DNA from: Kiritimatiellia bacterium
GTDB lineage: Bacteria; Verrucomicrobiota; Kiritimatiellia; CAIVKH01
Direction: 5' to 3'
DNA length: 64,000 bases
NCBI GenBank assembly: GCA_027493775.1
Contig: JAOSKE010000002.1
Span: 248,001-312,000, forward strand
Shown here: positions 21,080 through 31,880 of the stretch, one piece after another
Numbering within the stretch: the first letter of the stretch is position 1
Layout of the letters: each line of letters opens with the position of its first letter
The notes under the pieces: model-generated
What the model was told of the DNA's origin: nothing
What the model saw: only the letters and a program-made list of their open reading frames with translations
Database searches by the model: none
Made by a program: the position numbers and the translations under genes

Positions 21080-22456
21080 CTACGGAACCGGCCGGCCCTG
21101 GAACAGCAGGCTCGCGCCGCGCTGCGTGAACTCGCGGAGCACGTCGCGCAACGAGCGGCGCGCGGGTTCAGGGATGCCGCGAAGGAACCGATAGGCAAAG
21201 AGGCGCATCACACCGGACAGAACAAAGAGGCTGTGGTAGCCGGTCCATTCATACGATCCGACGGCAAACGACCCACGCGCCAGCCATTCCAACAACGGGC
21301 CGGAAAGCAATCCTGCGATGCAACCGGTGAGTCCGCCCGCCGCCCCGAGCACGGCGAGATAGGTCATGCGCAACCGCGCGGGCGCGGCGAACAAACTCAA
21401 ATTAAAAATCGCGGTGTTCACACCGCCCCACCCCAGCGCATCAATGACGCTGCTGATCCAGATGAAAAGCAGAAAGCCGGGCGCAGCAAGCATCCAGCAC
21501 GCCGGCAGCGCCGTTGCAACGACTACGATGGTGACGGTCAGCACGGCTTTATGGCCCACGCGGTCGGCGAGCCGTCCCCACATCGGCGCAGTTCCCAGCG
21601 TGCAAAGCGATGCGATTCCGCTCCAGATCGCGACTTGTGTGAAGGACATATCGAGATGTTTCAGCAAGTACGGAATGACAAAGGGCGAACTCAGCATCAC
21701 CGCCGCGTTCCAATACATGGAGAATCCGATGAAGCGGCGGAATGTCGCATCCCGCAGGGGCACACGAATGGCATCAAGCAGCGACAGGCGCGGGCGTTCA
21801 TGCGGCGGGTCCTCGTGCCAGCCATACATCACAATGCCCACCAACGCGAAGACCAGTGCCCCCGACAGCACCATCTGAAAATTTCCCGGCGTCGGGGCAC
21901 GGTCGAGGTATGCGCCCGCCGCGAGCGACGCCGCCATCGTCACAATGCCCAGTAGTCCGTTGCGCAAACCGAAATACCGGCCGCGGATTTCGCCCGGCAC
22001 CACATCGCCCATCAGCGAAATCCACGCCGGGCCGACGCCGCTTTGGATGAAGCCCGACACGCCCACCAGCGCAACCAGCAGCCACGCTGGCGGCCATTCA
22101 GTATGCCGCCACCATGGCAGAAAAATCGCGAGAATCCACAACCCACGGCCAAGGCTTGTCGCTCCCTGCAAATACGCCGTTCTGCGCCTTCGGCGAGCCG
22201 CCCACCAAGTCATGAACGGGCTGAACAACTGCACCATCAGCGGCATACTCGCTGCAGCAGCCAGCGCCCGAGGACCCGCGCCGAGGGCGAGCAGATAGCC
22301 GGTCAATACCGCGCCGCCGGTCCACGTGAGGAACACGGCCGTGAAGCTACCCTCCAAAATGGACACCCAGAGTGTTCTGTTTTTGCGCTGACGCGCGTCG
22401 CTCGGCGACCCGCGCAGCGGCGTCGGCGCAGGAAATGGGGCCGCCGCCGCGCTCAT
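21080..22456 (-). CDS. MFS transporter
   Basis: 458 residues with about 12 membrane helices. PMWGRLADRVGHKAVLTV is the central MFS loop motif, and RGRYFGLRNGLLGIV lies in the N-terminal half. The first half resembles proteins that sit next to glycoside hydrolases in this group of bacteria, but no substrate can be inferred. I place the start at ATG 22456 (MSAAAAPFP). The frame continues upstream to 22915 only because the 3' part of uvrC happens to be open in the same phase after its indels. It lies 14 bp downstream of uvrC, so they may be co-transcribed. Confidence 0.85.
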   Translation of the reverse strand: MSAAAAPFPAPTPLRGSPSDARQRKNRTLWVSILEGSFTAVFLTWTGGAVLTGYLLALGAGPRALAAAASMPLMVQLFSPFMTWWAARRRRRTAYLQGATSLGRGLWILAIFLPWWRHTEWPPAWLLVALVGVSGFIQSGVGPAWISLMGDVVPGEIRGRYFGLRNGLLGIVTMAASLAAGAYLDRAPTPGNFQMVLSGALVFALVGIVMYGWHEDPPHERPRLSLLDAIRVPLRDATFRRFIGFSMYWNAAVMLSSPFVIPYLLKHLDMSFTQVAIWSGIASLCTLGTAPMWGRLADRVGHKAVLTVTIVVVATALPACWMLAAPGFLLFIWISSVIDALGWGGVNTAIFNLSLFAAPARLRMTYLAVLGAAGGLTGCIAGLLSGPLLEWLARGSFAVGSYEWTGYHSLFVLSGVMRLFAYRFLRGIPEPARRSLRDVLREFTQRGASLLFQGRPVP

Positions 22457-22470
22457 GCTGTTCGCGGCGC

Positions 22471-23966
22471 TCAAGATGCCGACCCCGTGCGTGCGAGGCG
22501 TCGAGTCAACAGGGTCTTGAGCGTATGCGCGAGGACGGGTCCAACGCCCGGCGTCGCCGCAATCTGTTCCTCTGAGGCACGCGCAAGGCGACTGACCGAA
22601 CCGAATTGTCGCAATAACAGCTCTTTTCTTTTTTTCGCCCACACCGGGGACATCATCCAACACGGAATCGCGAATCGCGCGCGCACGGAGGCGCCGGTGG
22701 TAGTCCAGCGCAAAGCGATGCGCCTCATCGCGGATCTGCTGCAGCACACGCAACGCGAAGGACTCGCGCGGCAATCGTACCGGTGGCGCGCCCATATTTG
22801 CGTTCACGTGAACCTCTTCGTAGCGCTCCGCTAGGCCGATCGAAGGCAACGCGGATAGTCCCAGCTTCTCCAGTTCCGCGCGCGCAGCGCCCAGTTGCGT
22901 CACCCCCGTCCACAAGCACGAGATCAGGCAACTCCTTCTTCTCTTCGAGCAGGCGGGTGTAGCGACGCCGAATCACCTCCGCCATCATCGCGGGGTCATC
23001 AATACCCTGAACACTCTTGATTCGAAAACGCCGATAGCGCTGCCGGTTGGGAGTCCCGTCCACTGCAACGACCATACTGGATACAGCGTAGGTTCCGGAA
23101 ATATTCGAGTTGTCAAAGCACTCAATAACACTCGGTGGTGACGCGAGATCGAGGAGCAGTTGTAGATCCTGCAGGCCGCGCCGCGCATCCTCCGGTCGAA
23201 GGTGAAGCTGCTTGGTCCCCCGAGCACGCTGACGAATCGCGCGACGGAGTAAGAAGAGCGTATCGCGCAGTGCCGCAGCGGCTTCATAGTTCTGTTTTCC
23301 CGCCGCCTCCTTCATCTGTGTTTCAATCTCGTGCAACAGCTCCGGTCGCTCCCCACGGAGAAACGCAATCGCTTCCTGAACCTGAGCGTGATACGCCTCG
23401 GGGGTAATCCGCGCGATGCACGGCGCACTGCAATAGCTCACGATATCGGCGTGACAGTGCTTGTAGTCATCTAAACCCGGAACCCGCGGCCGACACGAAC
23501 GGAGCCGAAAGCGGCGCTGCACAAAATCAAGCGCCGCGCGCGCCGCGCGCGAATTCGCGTACGGGCCAAAATAGATCGCACCATCTCCACGATCCACGCG
23601 ACACGCCTCAAAGCGCGGCCATGGATCATTCGGATAAACACGCAGCAAGAGGAATCGTTTATCGTCGCGAAATGCCACGTTGTAACGCGGGCGGTACTCT
23701 TTGATCATTCGCCCTTCGGTCAGAATCGCTTCCGCCTCCGTCCGCACCGGTAAAATATCGAGATCGGCGATACTGCGAATCAAGCCGCGCAGTTTCGGAT
23801 CCGCGCTCTGCAACGTCCCGCGCTGGAAATAGTGTCGCACGCGATTCCGCAGCGACACCGCCTTGCCGACATAGATAATTTTCCCCGACTTATCGCGCAT
23901 CACGTACACCCCCGGCTGATCCGGCAGGATTTGGAGTTTTTGTTTAACAGCGTCTGGGAGGTTCAC
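22471..23966 (-). CDS. uvrC: Excinuclease ABC subunit C, frameshifted twice
   Basis: About 498 residues after correction, shorter than the usual 600. Order: GIY-YIG nuclease (GVYVMRDKSGKIIYVGKA, residues about 19-36) for the 3' incision, a UVR motif (MKEAAGKQNYEAAAALRD) that contacts UvrB, an RNase H-like domain (ECFDNSNISGTYAVSSMVV) for the 5' incision, and a C-terminal helix-hairpin-helix pair (DDVPGVGEKRKELLL, ATPGVGPVLA). Indels at the C5 run 22903-22907 (VDGG motif) and the T7 run 22629-22635 move the C-terminal part into other frames. Nucleotide excision repair, cytoplasmic. An essential-type gene with two homopolymer indels argues for sequencing error. Confidence 0.93.
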
Positions 23967-24014
23967 AGGGGCAACTATACAGCAATTATCGCAACCGTCA
24001 TGCGGACAGAGCGT

Positions 24015-25406
24015 TTATGGAGCGGTCTTTGTTACGGATAGATGCACGCTGCGCGATTTTTCTCCCGCCACGGCCCAGTCGCGGGCGACGCGATAGCCGG
24101 GGATCCAAACCACCGTTTTGCCGCAGGTAATGATCGGAATTTTTGCGCGTTCCGCGCGCGGCGCTTTTTCGTCCACGAATAAATCCTGCAACTTCATGGA
24201 ACCCTTCGCCCCGATCGGGGCGATGCGCGCACCGGGCCAAACACTTCGAACGGACAACTTTTCACCGCGCTTCAACGGTCGAATGGTTGCCTCGGAGGGC
24301 AATGCGCCAACTCGCCCGCGGGCTGGACGGACAATTCCCTGCCACGGCTCTGCGCTTACAAGAAGGCCCTGCCATTCCACGCGAGCGGGCACGGGCAAGG
24401 GTTCGGGGCGCGGCGGCGGGCTGGCCTTCTGTACCTGCTTTGGCACACACAGCAGGTTCTCGCCTTCAACGCGAACGATCCATTTGCCCAGCGTCAGCGC
24501 GGAAGTCGGCGAACTCAACAGGAATTCCACGCGAACAAGCAAGCTGGAGTCCAGGCGCGCTTCCGGCAGCCCGCGCTCGCGCAGCCAGCTCAGAAGCACG
24601 CGATGGCGTAGAGCGTCTTTCAGCTTGAGCAACACACGAACGGACAATGCACCATCGGCCAGTTTTGCGCGTGACGCGGCGCGCTTCACCATCGGCGCGA
24701 GCACCGCCTCTTCTTCGCGAAGCACCCGCGCCGTTCGCGCCAGCGTCCGGCGAATCGCTGGCTGGTACTCTCTTTCCAAAAGCGGCAACAGCTCATGCCG
24801 AACGCGATTCCGAAGAATGCTCAGATCGCGATTTGTCGCGTCCTCGCGCCACAGAATCGCATGAGCGCGAAGAAACGCCTCCACCTCCACACGGGTCACT
24901 TCCAACAACGGACGCACCACCCGCAATCCGGCCAAATCCACCACCGGCAGAATTCCACCAAGCCCCTGCAATCCCGCGCCGCGCAAGAGGCGGAGCAAAA
25001 ATGTTTCGGCGACATCATCCGCCGTATGTGCGACAGCAACCGCATACGCCCCCGACTCGGCAGCCGTGCGGCGAAAGAAATCATACCGCGCCTCCCGTGC
25101 CGCCATTTCAATGCTCCGCCCCGTACGTTTCGCCAGCGCGGGCACGTCTGCCTTTCCTTCAATAAACGGCAGGCCGAGCGATTCCGCGTGCTGCCGCGCG
25201 GAGTCACAATCCGCAGTAGCAGCGCGGCCGCGAATACCGTGATGCAAATGCGCAACGGTCAAGCACAAGGGATGCCGACGCGCCCACTCGTGCAGCGCAT
25301 ACAGCATGGCCACAGAATCCGCGCCGCCAGAAACCGCGACCAGCAAACGCGCCCCCTTCGGCCACATCCGCCGCTCCCGAATTGTTCTGAAAACTTGCTG
25401 CAACAT
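24015..25406 (-). CDS. tilS: tRNA(Ile)-lysidine synthetase
   Basis: 463 residues. LLVAVSGGADSVAML (about residues 21-35) is the PP-loop that binds ATP, HLHHGIRGRAATAD and AHTADDVAETFLLRLLRGAG follow as in TilS, and the C-terminal domain has KRGEKLSV and KLQDLFVDEK, the tRNA acceptor-binding part. It converts cytidine 34 of tRNA-Ile(CAU) to lysidine so the tRNA reads AUA. Unbroken, with ATG at 25406. Stands alone between uvrC and the DUF502-recO operon. Confidence 0.95.
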   Translation of the reverse strand: MLQQVFRTIRERRMWPKGARLLVAVSGGADSVAMLYALHEWARRHPLCLTVAHLHHGIRGRAATADCDSARQHAESLGLPFIEGKADVPALAKRTGRSIEMAAREARYDFFRRTAAESGAYAVAVAHTADDVAETFLLRLLRGAGLQGLGGILPVVDLAGLRVVRPLLEVTRVEVEAFLRAHAILWREDATNRDLSILRNRVRHELLPLLEREYQPAIRRTLARTARVLREEEAVLAPMVKRAASRAKLADGALSVRVLLKLKDALRHRVLLSWLRERGLPEARLDSSLLVRVEFLLSSPTSALTLGKWIVRVEGENLLCVPKQVQKASPPPRPEPLPVPARVEWQGLLVSAEPWQGIVRPARGRVGALPSEATIRPLKRGEKLSVRSVWPGARIAPIGAKGSMKLQDLFVDEKAPRAERAKIPIITCGKTVVWIPGYRVARDWAVAGEKSRSVHLSVTKTAP

Positions 25407-25552
25407 ACCGTCGTTATATCACATCGAAGAACTTAACCACGGATGGACGCGGATGAATACGGATTAATTCGCCGATAAACGCTGACACCTCCAAAAAACG
25501 CTTTGTTGCTGGATTTTCGGCGGGTGCGTGAAGTACAGTCAGCGCGCCAACG

Positions 25553-26290
25553 ATGTCGCGCATTCTCAAAAGTGTCCGAAGTAGTATCCTCGTCGGGCTG
25601 ATCCTCGTCACTCCGATTGTGGTGACGGCGTTTGTGGTGAATTGGTTGTTCACGTTCATCACGAATCGGATTCTGATTCTACTACCGAAGCACTTGCGGG
25701 AGGGTGACCAGGAGCTGCTTTGGCGTTTTGTGGCGCTGCTACTTGTTCTCGTCCTGATGTTCTTCATCGGATTGCTGGCGCGCAATATTCTTGGGCGCCG
25801 CATCTATAAGCTCGGCGATACGGTAGTCTCGCGCATTCCGATTGTGAATCGTGTCTATATCACGATCCGGCAGATCATCACCTCGCTCTTTCAACAGCGC
25901 AAAACTCTCTTTCAACAGGCGGTGCTGGTGGAATACCCGCGGACGGGGGCGTACACGGTCGGTTTCATCACGGCCATTTTACCCGCCCAGCATTGTGCGC
26001 AGGTGGCGAGCGCGAAGCCGGGGGAGGAATGTGTCGCGGTGTTTATACCAACGACGCCGAACCCAACATCGGGCTGGCTGGCCATTGTGCCACGCTCTGC
26101 AACGCAGCCGCTGGCTATGACCAGCGGCGAAGCGATGCAGCTCGTGATGTCGGGCGGCGCGGTGTTTCCGGGAACCGCTGTGAAGGATTCCTCTATTTCG
26201 CTTCTTGAACTGGTTCACGAGTTGAACCGGTCGGATTCGGACCACTCCGAAGACCCCTCCCCTCCAACATCCGATACGCCGAAACCGTGA
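25553..26290 (+). CDS. DUF502 family membrane protein
   Basis: 245 residues. Two strong membrane helices (SILVGLILVTPIVVTAFVV and FVALLLVLVLMFFIGLLA) precede a soluble region with RIPIVNRVYITIRQI and VFIPTTPNPTSGWLAIV, the conserved core of DUF502. The role is unknown; in plants a homologous family (LCV/COV1) affects cell patterning, but bacterial function is not established. The tail is polar and Pro/Ser-rich. The stop overlaps the recO GTG start by three bases (GTGA), so the two are coupled. Confidence 0.88.
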   Translation: MSRILKSVRSSILVGLILVTPIVVTAFVVNWLFTFITNRILILLPKHLREGDQELLWRFVALLLVLVLMFFIGLLARNILGRRIYKLGDTVVSRIPIVNRVYITIRQIITSLFQQRKTLFQQAVLVEYPRTGAYTVGFITAILPAQHCAQVASAKPGEECVAVFIPTTPNPTSGWLAIVPRSATQPLAMTSGEAMQLVMSGGAVFPGTAVKDSSISLLELVHELNRSDSDHSEDPSPPTSDTPKP

Positions 26291-27087
26291 TCCTGAAAAC
26301 TCCCGCTGTCGTCCTGCGCCAGCATCCGTACACAGAAACTTCACGGGTGGTCACGTGGCTAACCCCAGATCGCGGTCGTCTCAACACCTTAATTAAGGGA
26401 GCGCTCCGGCCCAAAAGCGCGTTTCTCGGGCAGGTGGACCTTTTTTACACCTGCGAATTGCTGTATTACACAAAAACTGGCGACGGGTTGCCAATCACTC
26501 GCGAGTGTACGGCGCTGAACATGCGACCCACGCTGCGCGACGATTGGCGGGCGTGTGCCATCGCGTCGTATCTCACGTCTCTACTCAGCCGCGCGATTCC
26601 CGAAAAAGCGTCACGGCAGGATGTGTTCGATTGGTTGGAAGCAGCGCTAGACGACCTCGCGGCAAATGGCGGATCGGTTCAAGCGATGTGTTGGCACGAA
26701 TTGAAGTTTCTTAATCTCCTCGGCCTCGCGCCACGACTGGAGCGGTGCCGCCAATGCAACAGAGCGCCCAACGAGCAGGAAGTCCCCTTCTCCATCGCGG
26801 ACGGCGGCTGGCTCTGCGCACGGTGTCGCAACAACGGTGCGCCGCGCAATGTCGTATGGGTTCCCGTCACCGCGCTCCAGCGCCTGACCGAGTGGCAACG
26901 TTCAGACAGCCCTGCGATAGCACGGAACACACGGCTTACGTTCTCCCAACAGTCTGCACTTGAGCGAATTCCCGGCCTCTTTCTGGCACATCATCTCGAC
27001 CTCTCACCCGCGCCGCGCGCAGCGGCGCTGGACATCCTCGCGCGGAGGCCTCCGCGCCCAGTTGACCCGGAAGCGCGAGTTGGCTAA
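26287..27087 (+). CDS. recO: DNA repair protein RecO
   Basis: 266 residues, a normal RecO length. AVVLRQHPYTETSRVVTWLT and GALRPKSAFLG form the N-terminal OB-fold. Cys154, Cys157, Cys177 and Cys180 (CRQC..CARC) form the zinc finger of the larger RecO group. RecO anneals SSB-coated DNA and loads RecA with RecR. It starts with GTG overlapping the DUF502 stop. Located 10 bp ahead of the next membrane-protein gene, suggesting one transcript. Confidence 0.93.
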   Translation: MILKTPAVVLRQHPYTETSRVVTWLTPDRGRLNTLIKGALRPKSAFLGQVDLFYTCELLYYTKTGDGLPITRECTALNMRPTLRDDWRACAIASYLTSLLSRAIPEKASRQDVFDWLEAALDDLAANGGSVQAMCWHELKFLNLLGLAPRLERCRQCNRAPNEQEVPFSIADGGWLCARCRNNGAPRNVVWVPVTALQRLTEWQRSDSPAIARNTRLTFSQQSALERIPGLFLAHHLDLSPAPRAAALDILARRPPRPVDPEARVG

Positions 27088-27097
27088 AGCTCTCTCT

Positions 27098-28265
27098 GTG
27101 AAACCACGCACCTATCCAGTAGCGAAGACAATCTGGCGCGCACTCGTACGCGTCGCGCTGGTACTATCCGTGCTCGTTGTATTTGTGATCGGGATGGAGA
27201 TGTTGCGACTCGTCGCACTTCTGCGCCGCATCCATCCACTACTCGCTTATGCGGCAATGGCACTCCTTGCCATCGCAGCACTGGCAATAGTCGTGCGCGT
27301 CCTCCTCTGGCGAGCCGCGCGCCAAACGCTTTTCCCCCCTCCCCCGCCCGGACAAGGCGACGTTCAAGGACTTGAAGCATTTTGTTCAACACGTCGTCAA
27401 ACGGCTGAAGCGCATGAGCAACCACCCGTCGCTTTCAACGGAACAAGCGCGCGACATCCGACAGCAGACTTACGACATTGAAAGTATGCTCAACGCGCAT
27501 CCCTTGCTCGACGACCTGCGCCGCACAATCGGCAAAACAGAATCAAACGTTTGGTTCCCGATGATCGAGCAGCTTGACCAGGACGCGATTGAGTTCGCAC
27601 ACTACAAAATGCAGGCGATCGTCCGCGACACGGTCGAGCCGCCGTTTCCTGTGATCCAACCGTTGATGGTGCTCTATCATCAATTGACCATGACTTGCTG
27701 CATCGCGGACTGCTATCTACCAAACGTCTCCTTGACGGAATACGCAACAGTGATTCGCGACACATGGCGCGTGATGTCGCGCGGTGAGTACTTCCGCGTC
27801 GGCCAACGCCTCTTCGACGGCATCTACCGCAACAGTCCACCTGCGGGCGCAGCGGCGGATGACTTGGGACAGGCGCTCTCGGTGATCTGGCTGACATGGA
27901 CTACGGCACAAATCGCGATGCACCGCTGCCGCACATATCGGAAGTGGAGTGTTGAGCAGGCCATCGCTTATCTCGACCATCTCACGATTGACTCGCTGCT
28001 CGTCACACGCGACACGTTGATCCGCGATGTGCTGCCGATGATCAGGCTGCGCCTGCGCCACAGCGTCGGCCCGGCGGTGGCAGATGCGGCGGGATTCTCC
28101 GAGCAGGTGATGGAAGGAATTACGAAGGCCGTGGACGGCGTCATTCAAGGGCTGCGTACGCAAGGCCCCGAAGAAGTCGCCGAGCAATCGCGTCGCACCC
28201 AACACGGCCTCTATCAAAGCTCCGCCGACCGGAGCCACCGACATGTGGAGAGGAAACATTCGTGA
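27098..28265 (+). CDS. Membrane protein with weak YcjF/DUF697 resemblance, frameshifted
   Basis: About 388 residues after correction. Two N-terminal membrane helices (LVLSVLVVFVIGMEMLRLVAL and AMALLAIAALAIVVRVLLW) resemble the anchor of YcjF/DUF697 proteins. The remainder is mostly helical and soluble, with TEQARDIRQQTYDIESML and a later VGPAVADAAGFSEQV. An extra C in the C-runs at 27334-27345 splits the gene; with one fewer C, PDKATFKDLKHFVQHV continues the frame. GTG at 27098 is the start. It overlaps GlgX by GTGA. A role is not assigned. Confidence 0.55.
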
Positions 28266-30374
28266 TTAAAACTCGTCGCGCCTCGGCGGTGGCGGAAAAT
28301 GGCCACCTCCTGCCCAGCGTCCCTATGCCCCTGCCCTACGGCGCCAACCCCGTCGAACAGGGTGTACAATTCACCCTTTTCAGCCGACATGCCACCCGCG
28401 TATGGCTGATGCTCTTTGATGCGCCCGACGCGGATAAACCGAGCGAGGAATACGAGCTTAGTCCCGAAAAAAATCGCATCGGCGACATCTGGCACGTCCA
28501 CATCAAAACGGGCGCGCCGGAATGTATTATCTCTATCGCCTCGACGGAATCGCGCCGCCGGGCCACGAGTGTTATTTCGACCCGGAACAATGGGTGCTCG
28601 ACCCATTTGCACAGGCCATCGCGCGCCCGCCGTCGTGGGGCAGCACGGAGGGGATCATACGCGGAATAAACATCCGCAATGGTGCGCGTTTTCCGAAGGG
28701 GATCATCGTCAGTGACGAATTCGATTGGGCCGACGACCGTACGCTGAAAACGCCACTGAACGAAACCGTCATTTACGAGGCGCATCTTCGCGGCTTCACT
28801 GCACGCCCCTCGTCCGGCGTTTCGCATCCCGGCACCTATCGAGGATTCCAAGAGAAGATTCCCCATTTACAAAAACTCGGTGTCACTGCCGTCGAGTTCC
28901 TACCCATCCAGGAATTCAACGAGATGGAGTACTACCATGAGAATTCGCGACGCAGCTCGTTGCGCAACTACTGGGGCTACTCCACACTCGGATTCTTCGC
29001 GCCGAACGGACGCTATGCCAGCGCCGGGGTGTACGGTCAGCAATTGACGGAGTTCAAGAAACTCGTTCTCGCCCTGCATCGCGCGGGAATCGAAGTGATT
29101 CTCGATGTGGTCTTCAATCACACGGCAGAGGGTGGCGATGGCGGCCCAATCTATTCGTTCCGAGGCGTGGACAATTCCATTTATTATCTGATGGATGAGA
29201 CGGGCCAGCACTACATGAACTATTCCGGCTGCGGAAATACGGTGAACAGCAACCATCCGATCGTCCGCGATTTCATTATGTACTGCTTGCGCTACTGGCA
29301 TCTGCACATGCACGTGGACGGGTTCCGCTTCGACCTCGCCTCCATCCTTGCGCGCGGGCGCGATGGGGAAATTTTGCCCGATCCGCCGATCATTGAGCAC
29401 ATCGCAGAAGCGCCATTTCTCCGCGATTGTAAAATCATTGCGGAGGCGTGGGACGCTGCGGGTGCGTATCAAGTCGGCAGCTTCCCCAGTGAGCGGTTCT
29501 CGGAATGGAATGGACGGTACCGCGACGACATCCGAAAGTTCTGGCGCGGCGACGGCGGCCTGCTCGGCGCGTTCGCAACCCGAATTTCAGGAAGCGCGGA
29601 CCTGTATGACCGCGACGACCAATCGCCGCTGAAAAGCATAAACTTTATCACCAGCCACGACGGGTTCACACTGCGCGACCTCGTGAGCTACGAACAAAAG
29701 CACAACGAAGCAAACGGCGAAGACAATCGCGATGGCGACAACGACAACAACGCCCGCAACTATGGCGTCGAAGGCGAGACAAACGATCCCGCAATCAATG
29801 CGCTTCGCTTCCGGCAGCAAAAAAACATGCTCGCCACACTCTTCATCTCTCAGGGCGTGCCGATGCTCACGGCGGGTGACGAGTTTTCCCGCACGCAACG
29901 CGGCAACAACAACGCATACAGCCAGGACAACGATATCTCTTGGGTGGACTGGGCGCTGGCGGAAAAGAACAGCGGACTGGTTGACTTTGTTCGACGCCTG
30001 ATTCGATTCCGAAAAGCGCAGCCCGCGCTTCGTCGCACACGCTTCCTCACTGGTCAGCCGTTGCAGGGCGGCGCGGATATTGCCTGGCACGGCCGCGAAG
30101 GGCGCTCGCCCGACTGGCACGACAACACCATCGCCTGCCAGCTCAACGGCAACCGGGAAGCAACCGGCGCGGCCACTGATGGTGACTCTCTATTCCTTAT
30201 ATTTAACGCCTCCGAACACGAGGCCGTCTATCACCTCCCCCCGCCCCCCGGCAGGCCGTGGCGCATGGAGTGGACGACACAAGAGAACGATCCGCTCTGG
30301 AAACGGCGCAGGGTGTCATCACTGTTCAGGGCCGCTCGGTCACCGCCCTTTCCTCCGCCCACGTGCCCGCATGA
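28262..30374 (+). CDS. glgX: Glycogen debranching enzyme (isoamylase type), two frameshifts
   Basis: About 704 residues after correction. An N-terminal CBM48 domain (YGANPVEQGVQFTLFSRHA) is followed by a GH13 barrel: DGFRFDLASIL has the nucleophile Asp, KIIAEAWDAAG the acid Glu, and ITSHDGFTLRD the transition-state Asp. It cuts alpha-1,6 branches in glycogen limit dextrins. Two single-base losses break the frame: the GG at 28519-28520 (restored: GAPGMYYLYRLDG) and the A3 run at 30301-30303 (restored: WKTAQGVITVQG, ending at 30374). Start GTG at 28262 overlaps the preceding stop. Intracellular, no signal peptide. Confidence 0.9.
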
Positions 30375-30432
30375 GTCACTTTTTTGGGAAGCAGCTTTGC
30401 TACGACCCCATAAATTGTCGTAGGCTTGGGTG

Positions 30433-30906
30433 ATGGATTCCTCCTGGACAGAACTCGCGCGAAACAGCTCCGTATGGGCGGCCTTCATCGCGTGGGCAAT
30501 TGCGCAAACAGTTAAGATGACGTTGGCGTGGCGTAAAACGCGTGAATTCGATTTTCATTATTTCATCAGCACCGGCGGTATGCCCAGCGCTCACTCCGCT
30601 GCGGTGTGTGCGATGGCCACCTCTGTCGGCATTCGTCTTCACCTCGACAGTCCCGTCTTCGCCGTCGCCTTGGTCTTCGCAATCATTGTGATGTTCGACG
30701 CGCAGAGCGTCCGGCGCGCAGCGGGACAGCAGGCGCGCCTACTCAATAAAATTGTCGCCGAACTCTTTAAGGAACATCACTTCTCGAAACAAAAACTCGC
30801 TGAACTGCTCGGCCACACCCGACTCGAAGTTTTGTTCGGCGCACTACTCGGCATCCTCATTGCGCTCATTGTCGAATGGCGCATCTGGCCGACCTTGTTC
30901 CCGTAG
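30433..30906 (+). CDS. DUF212 membrane protein (divergent PAP2/haloperoxidase-related)
   Basis: 157 residues with about four membrane helices. FISTGGMPSAHSAAVCAMATSVG is the conserved core of DUF212, where Ser-Ala-His resembles the phosphatase pocket of PAP2 enzymes, and FDAQSVRRAAGQQA.LLN follows as in the family. It may be a lipid-phosphate phosphatase, but activity is unproven. A GTG at 30430 immediately precedes the ATG at 30433; either may be used. Confidence 0.85.
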   Translation: MDSSWTELARNSSVWAAFIAWAIAQTVKMTLAWRKTREFDFHYFISTGGMPSAHSAAVCAMATSVGIRLHLDSPVFAVALVFAIIVMFDAQSVRRAAGQQARLLNKIVAELFKEHHFSKQKLAELLGHTRLEVLFGALLGILIALIVEWRIWPTLFP

Positions 30907-30950
30907 AGATGCAGCTTGTCGCGCCCCATAGCTGGCGTACTATTGAAGGC

Positions 30951-31880
30951 GTGTACGTCAACAACCCATTTCTAGGTCTCGGCCTTGTCCTGTTGCTCCT
31001 GACGACATTTTCAGAAGCTGCACCACTTCGCATCGTCGCAACGACGTCGCTCATAGCGGATGTTGCGGCTGCGGTCGGTGGAAACGATGTAGAAGTCACA
31101 GAATTAATCCCGCGCACAGTTGACCCCCACGCCTATGAGCCGACTCCGCGCGACATGGCACGACTGCAAAATGCGGATGTGATCTTCGCAAACGGCCTCG
31201 GCCTAGAATCATTTCTTGATCGCTTTCTCGCCGTGAGCGGCGCCACGCACGAAAACAAATTGGTCATCGTTTCGGCAGGCCGCACCCCACGCACGGATGA
31301 GCAACACGGGAAAGAGATAACGTCCCATCACGATCACGGAGAGACCGATCCTCATGTTTGGTTCGATCCGACTTGGGTTCAACTTTGGGTTGAAAACATC
31401 ACGAGCGCATTGGCCGAACGCGATCCGGAGCACGCCTCTACCTATCGGTCGAACGCAGCATCCTACCATAATCAGCTTTCAACGCTGGACGGTTGGATTC
31501 GCAAACAATTTGATGCAATTCAACCGCAACAACGAATCATCGTCACCGAACACAATGAGCTTGGCTACCTCGCAGATCGCTACGGCGTGACCGTAATCGG
31601 CACATTGCTCCCAAATTTTACAGCGCTGACAGAATCCTCTGCGCGCTCACTGGCGCTGTTGCAAAAACAAATGCAGGACAGCGGTGCGCGGGTCGTCGTC
31701 GTCAGCTACTCCGCAAACTCGACGATGGCGGAGCGGCTGGCGCGAGATACCGGAGCACGCGTCGTTCGTATTTATACCCACTCACTCGCCCCCATCGGGA
31801 GCGACGCCTCGAACTATCTGAGTTTTATGTCGGCAACCACAACCACGTTGACCGACGCACTCCGCGAGGAGGCACCATGA
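30951..31880 (+). CDS. Metal ABC transporter substrate-binding protein (ZnuA/TroA family)
   Basis: 309 residues from the GTG at 30951, which puts a clean signal peptide (GLGLVLLLLTTFSEA) at the N-terminus; ATG at 30909 is possible but would precede it by 14 residues. LRIVATTSLIADVAAAVGG and ELIPRTVDPHAYEPTPRD contain the first metal-ligand His, a His-rich loop (SHHDHGETDPHVWFDP) the second, and VTEHNELGYLADRYG the third. It captures Zn2+ or Mn2+ in the periplasm. It heads a three-gene transporter operon; its stop overlaps the ATPase start as ATGA. Confidence 0.92.
   Translation: MYVNNPFLGLGLVLLLLTTFSEAAPLRIVATTSLIADVAAAVGGNDVEVTELIPRTVDPHAYEPTPRDMARLQNADVIFANGLGLESFLDRFLAVSGATHENKLVIVSAGRTPRTDEQHGKEITSHHDHGETDPHVWFDPTWVQLWVENITSALAERDPEHASTYRSNAASYHNQLSTLDGWIRKQFDAIQPQQRIIVTEHNELGYLADRYGVTVIGTLLPNFTALTESSARSLALLQKQMQDSGARVVVVSYSANSTMAERLARDTGARVVRIYTHSLAPIGSDASNYLSFMSATTTTLTDALREEAP

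Noticed and set aside
22903..22907. Programmed frameshifting in uvrC or other split genes
   Set aside because: The shift sites lack slippery heptamers with downstream structure and occur in many unrelated genes, so error is simpler.
21080..22915. A 611-residue UvrC-MFS fusion
   Set aside because: Indels in uvrC place its 3' part in the same phase as the transporter. The MFS gene has its own start at 22456.
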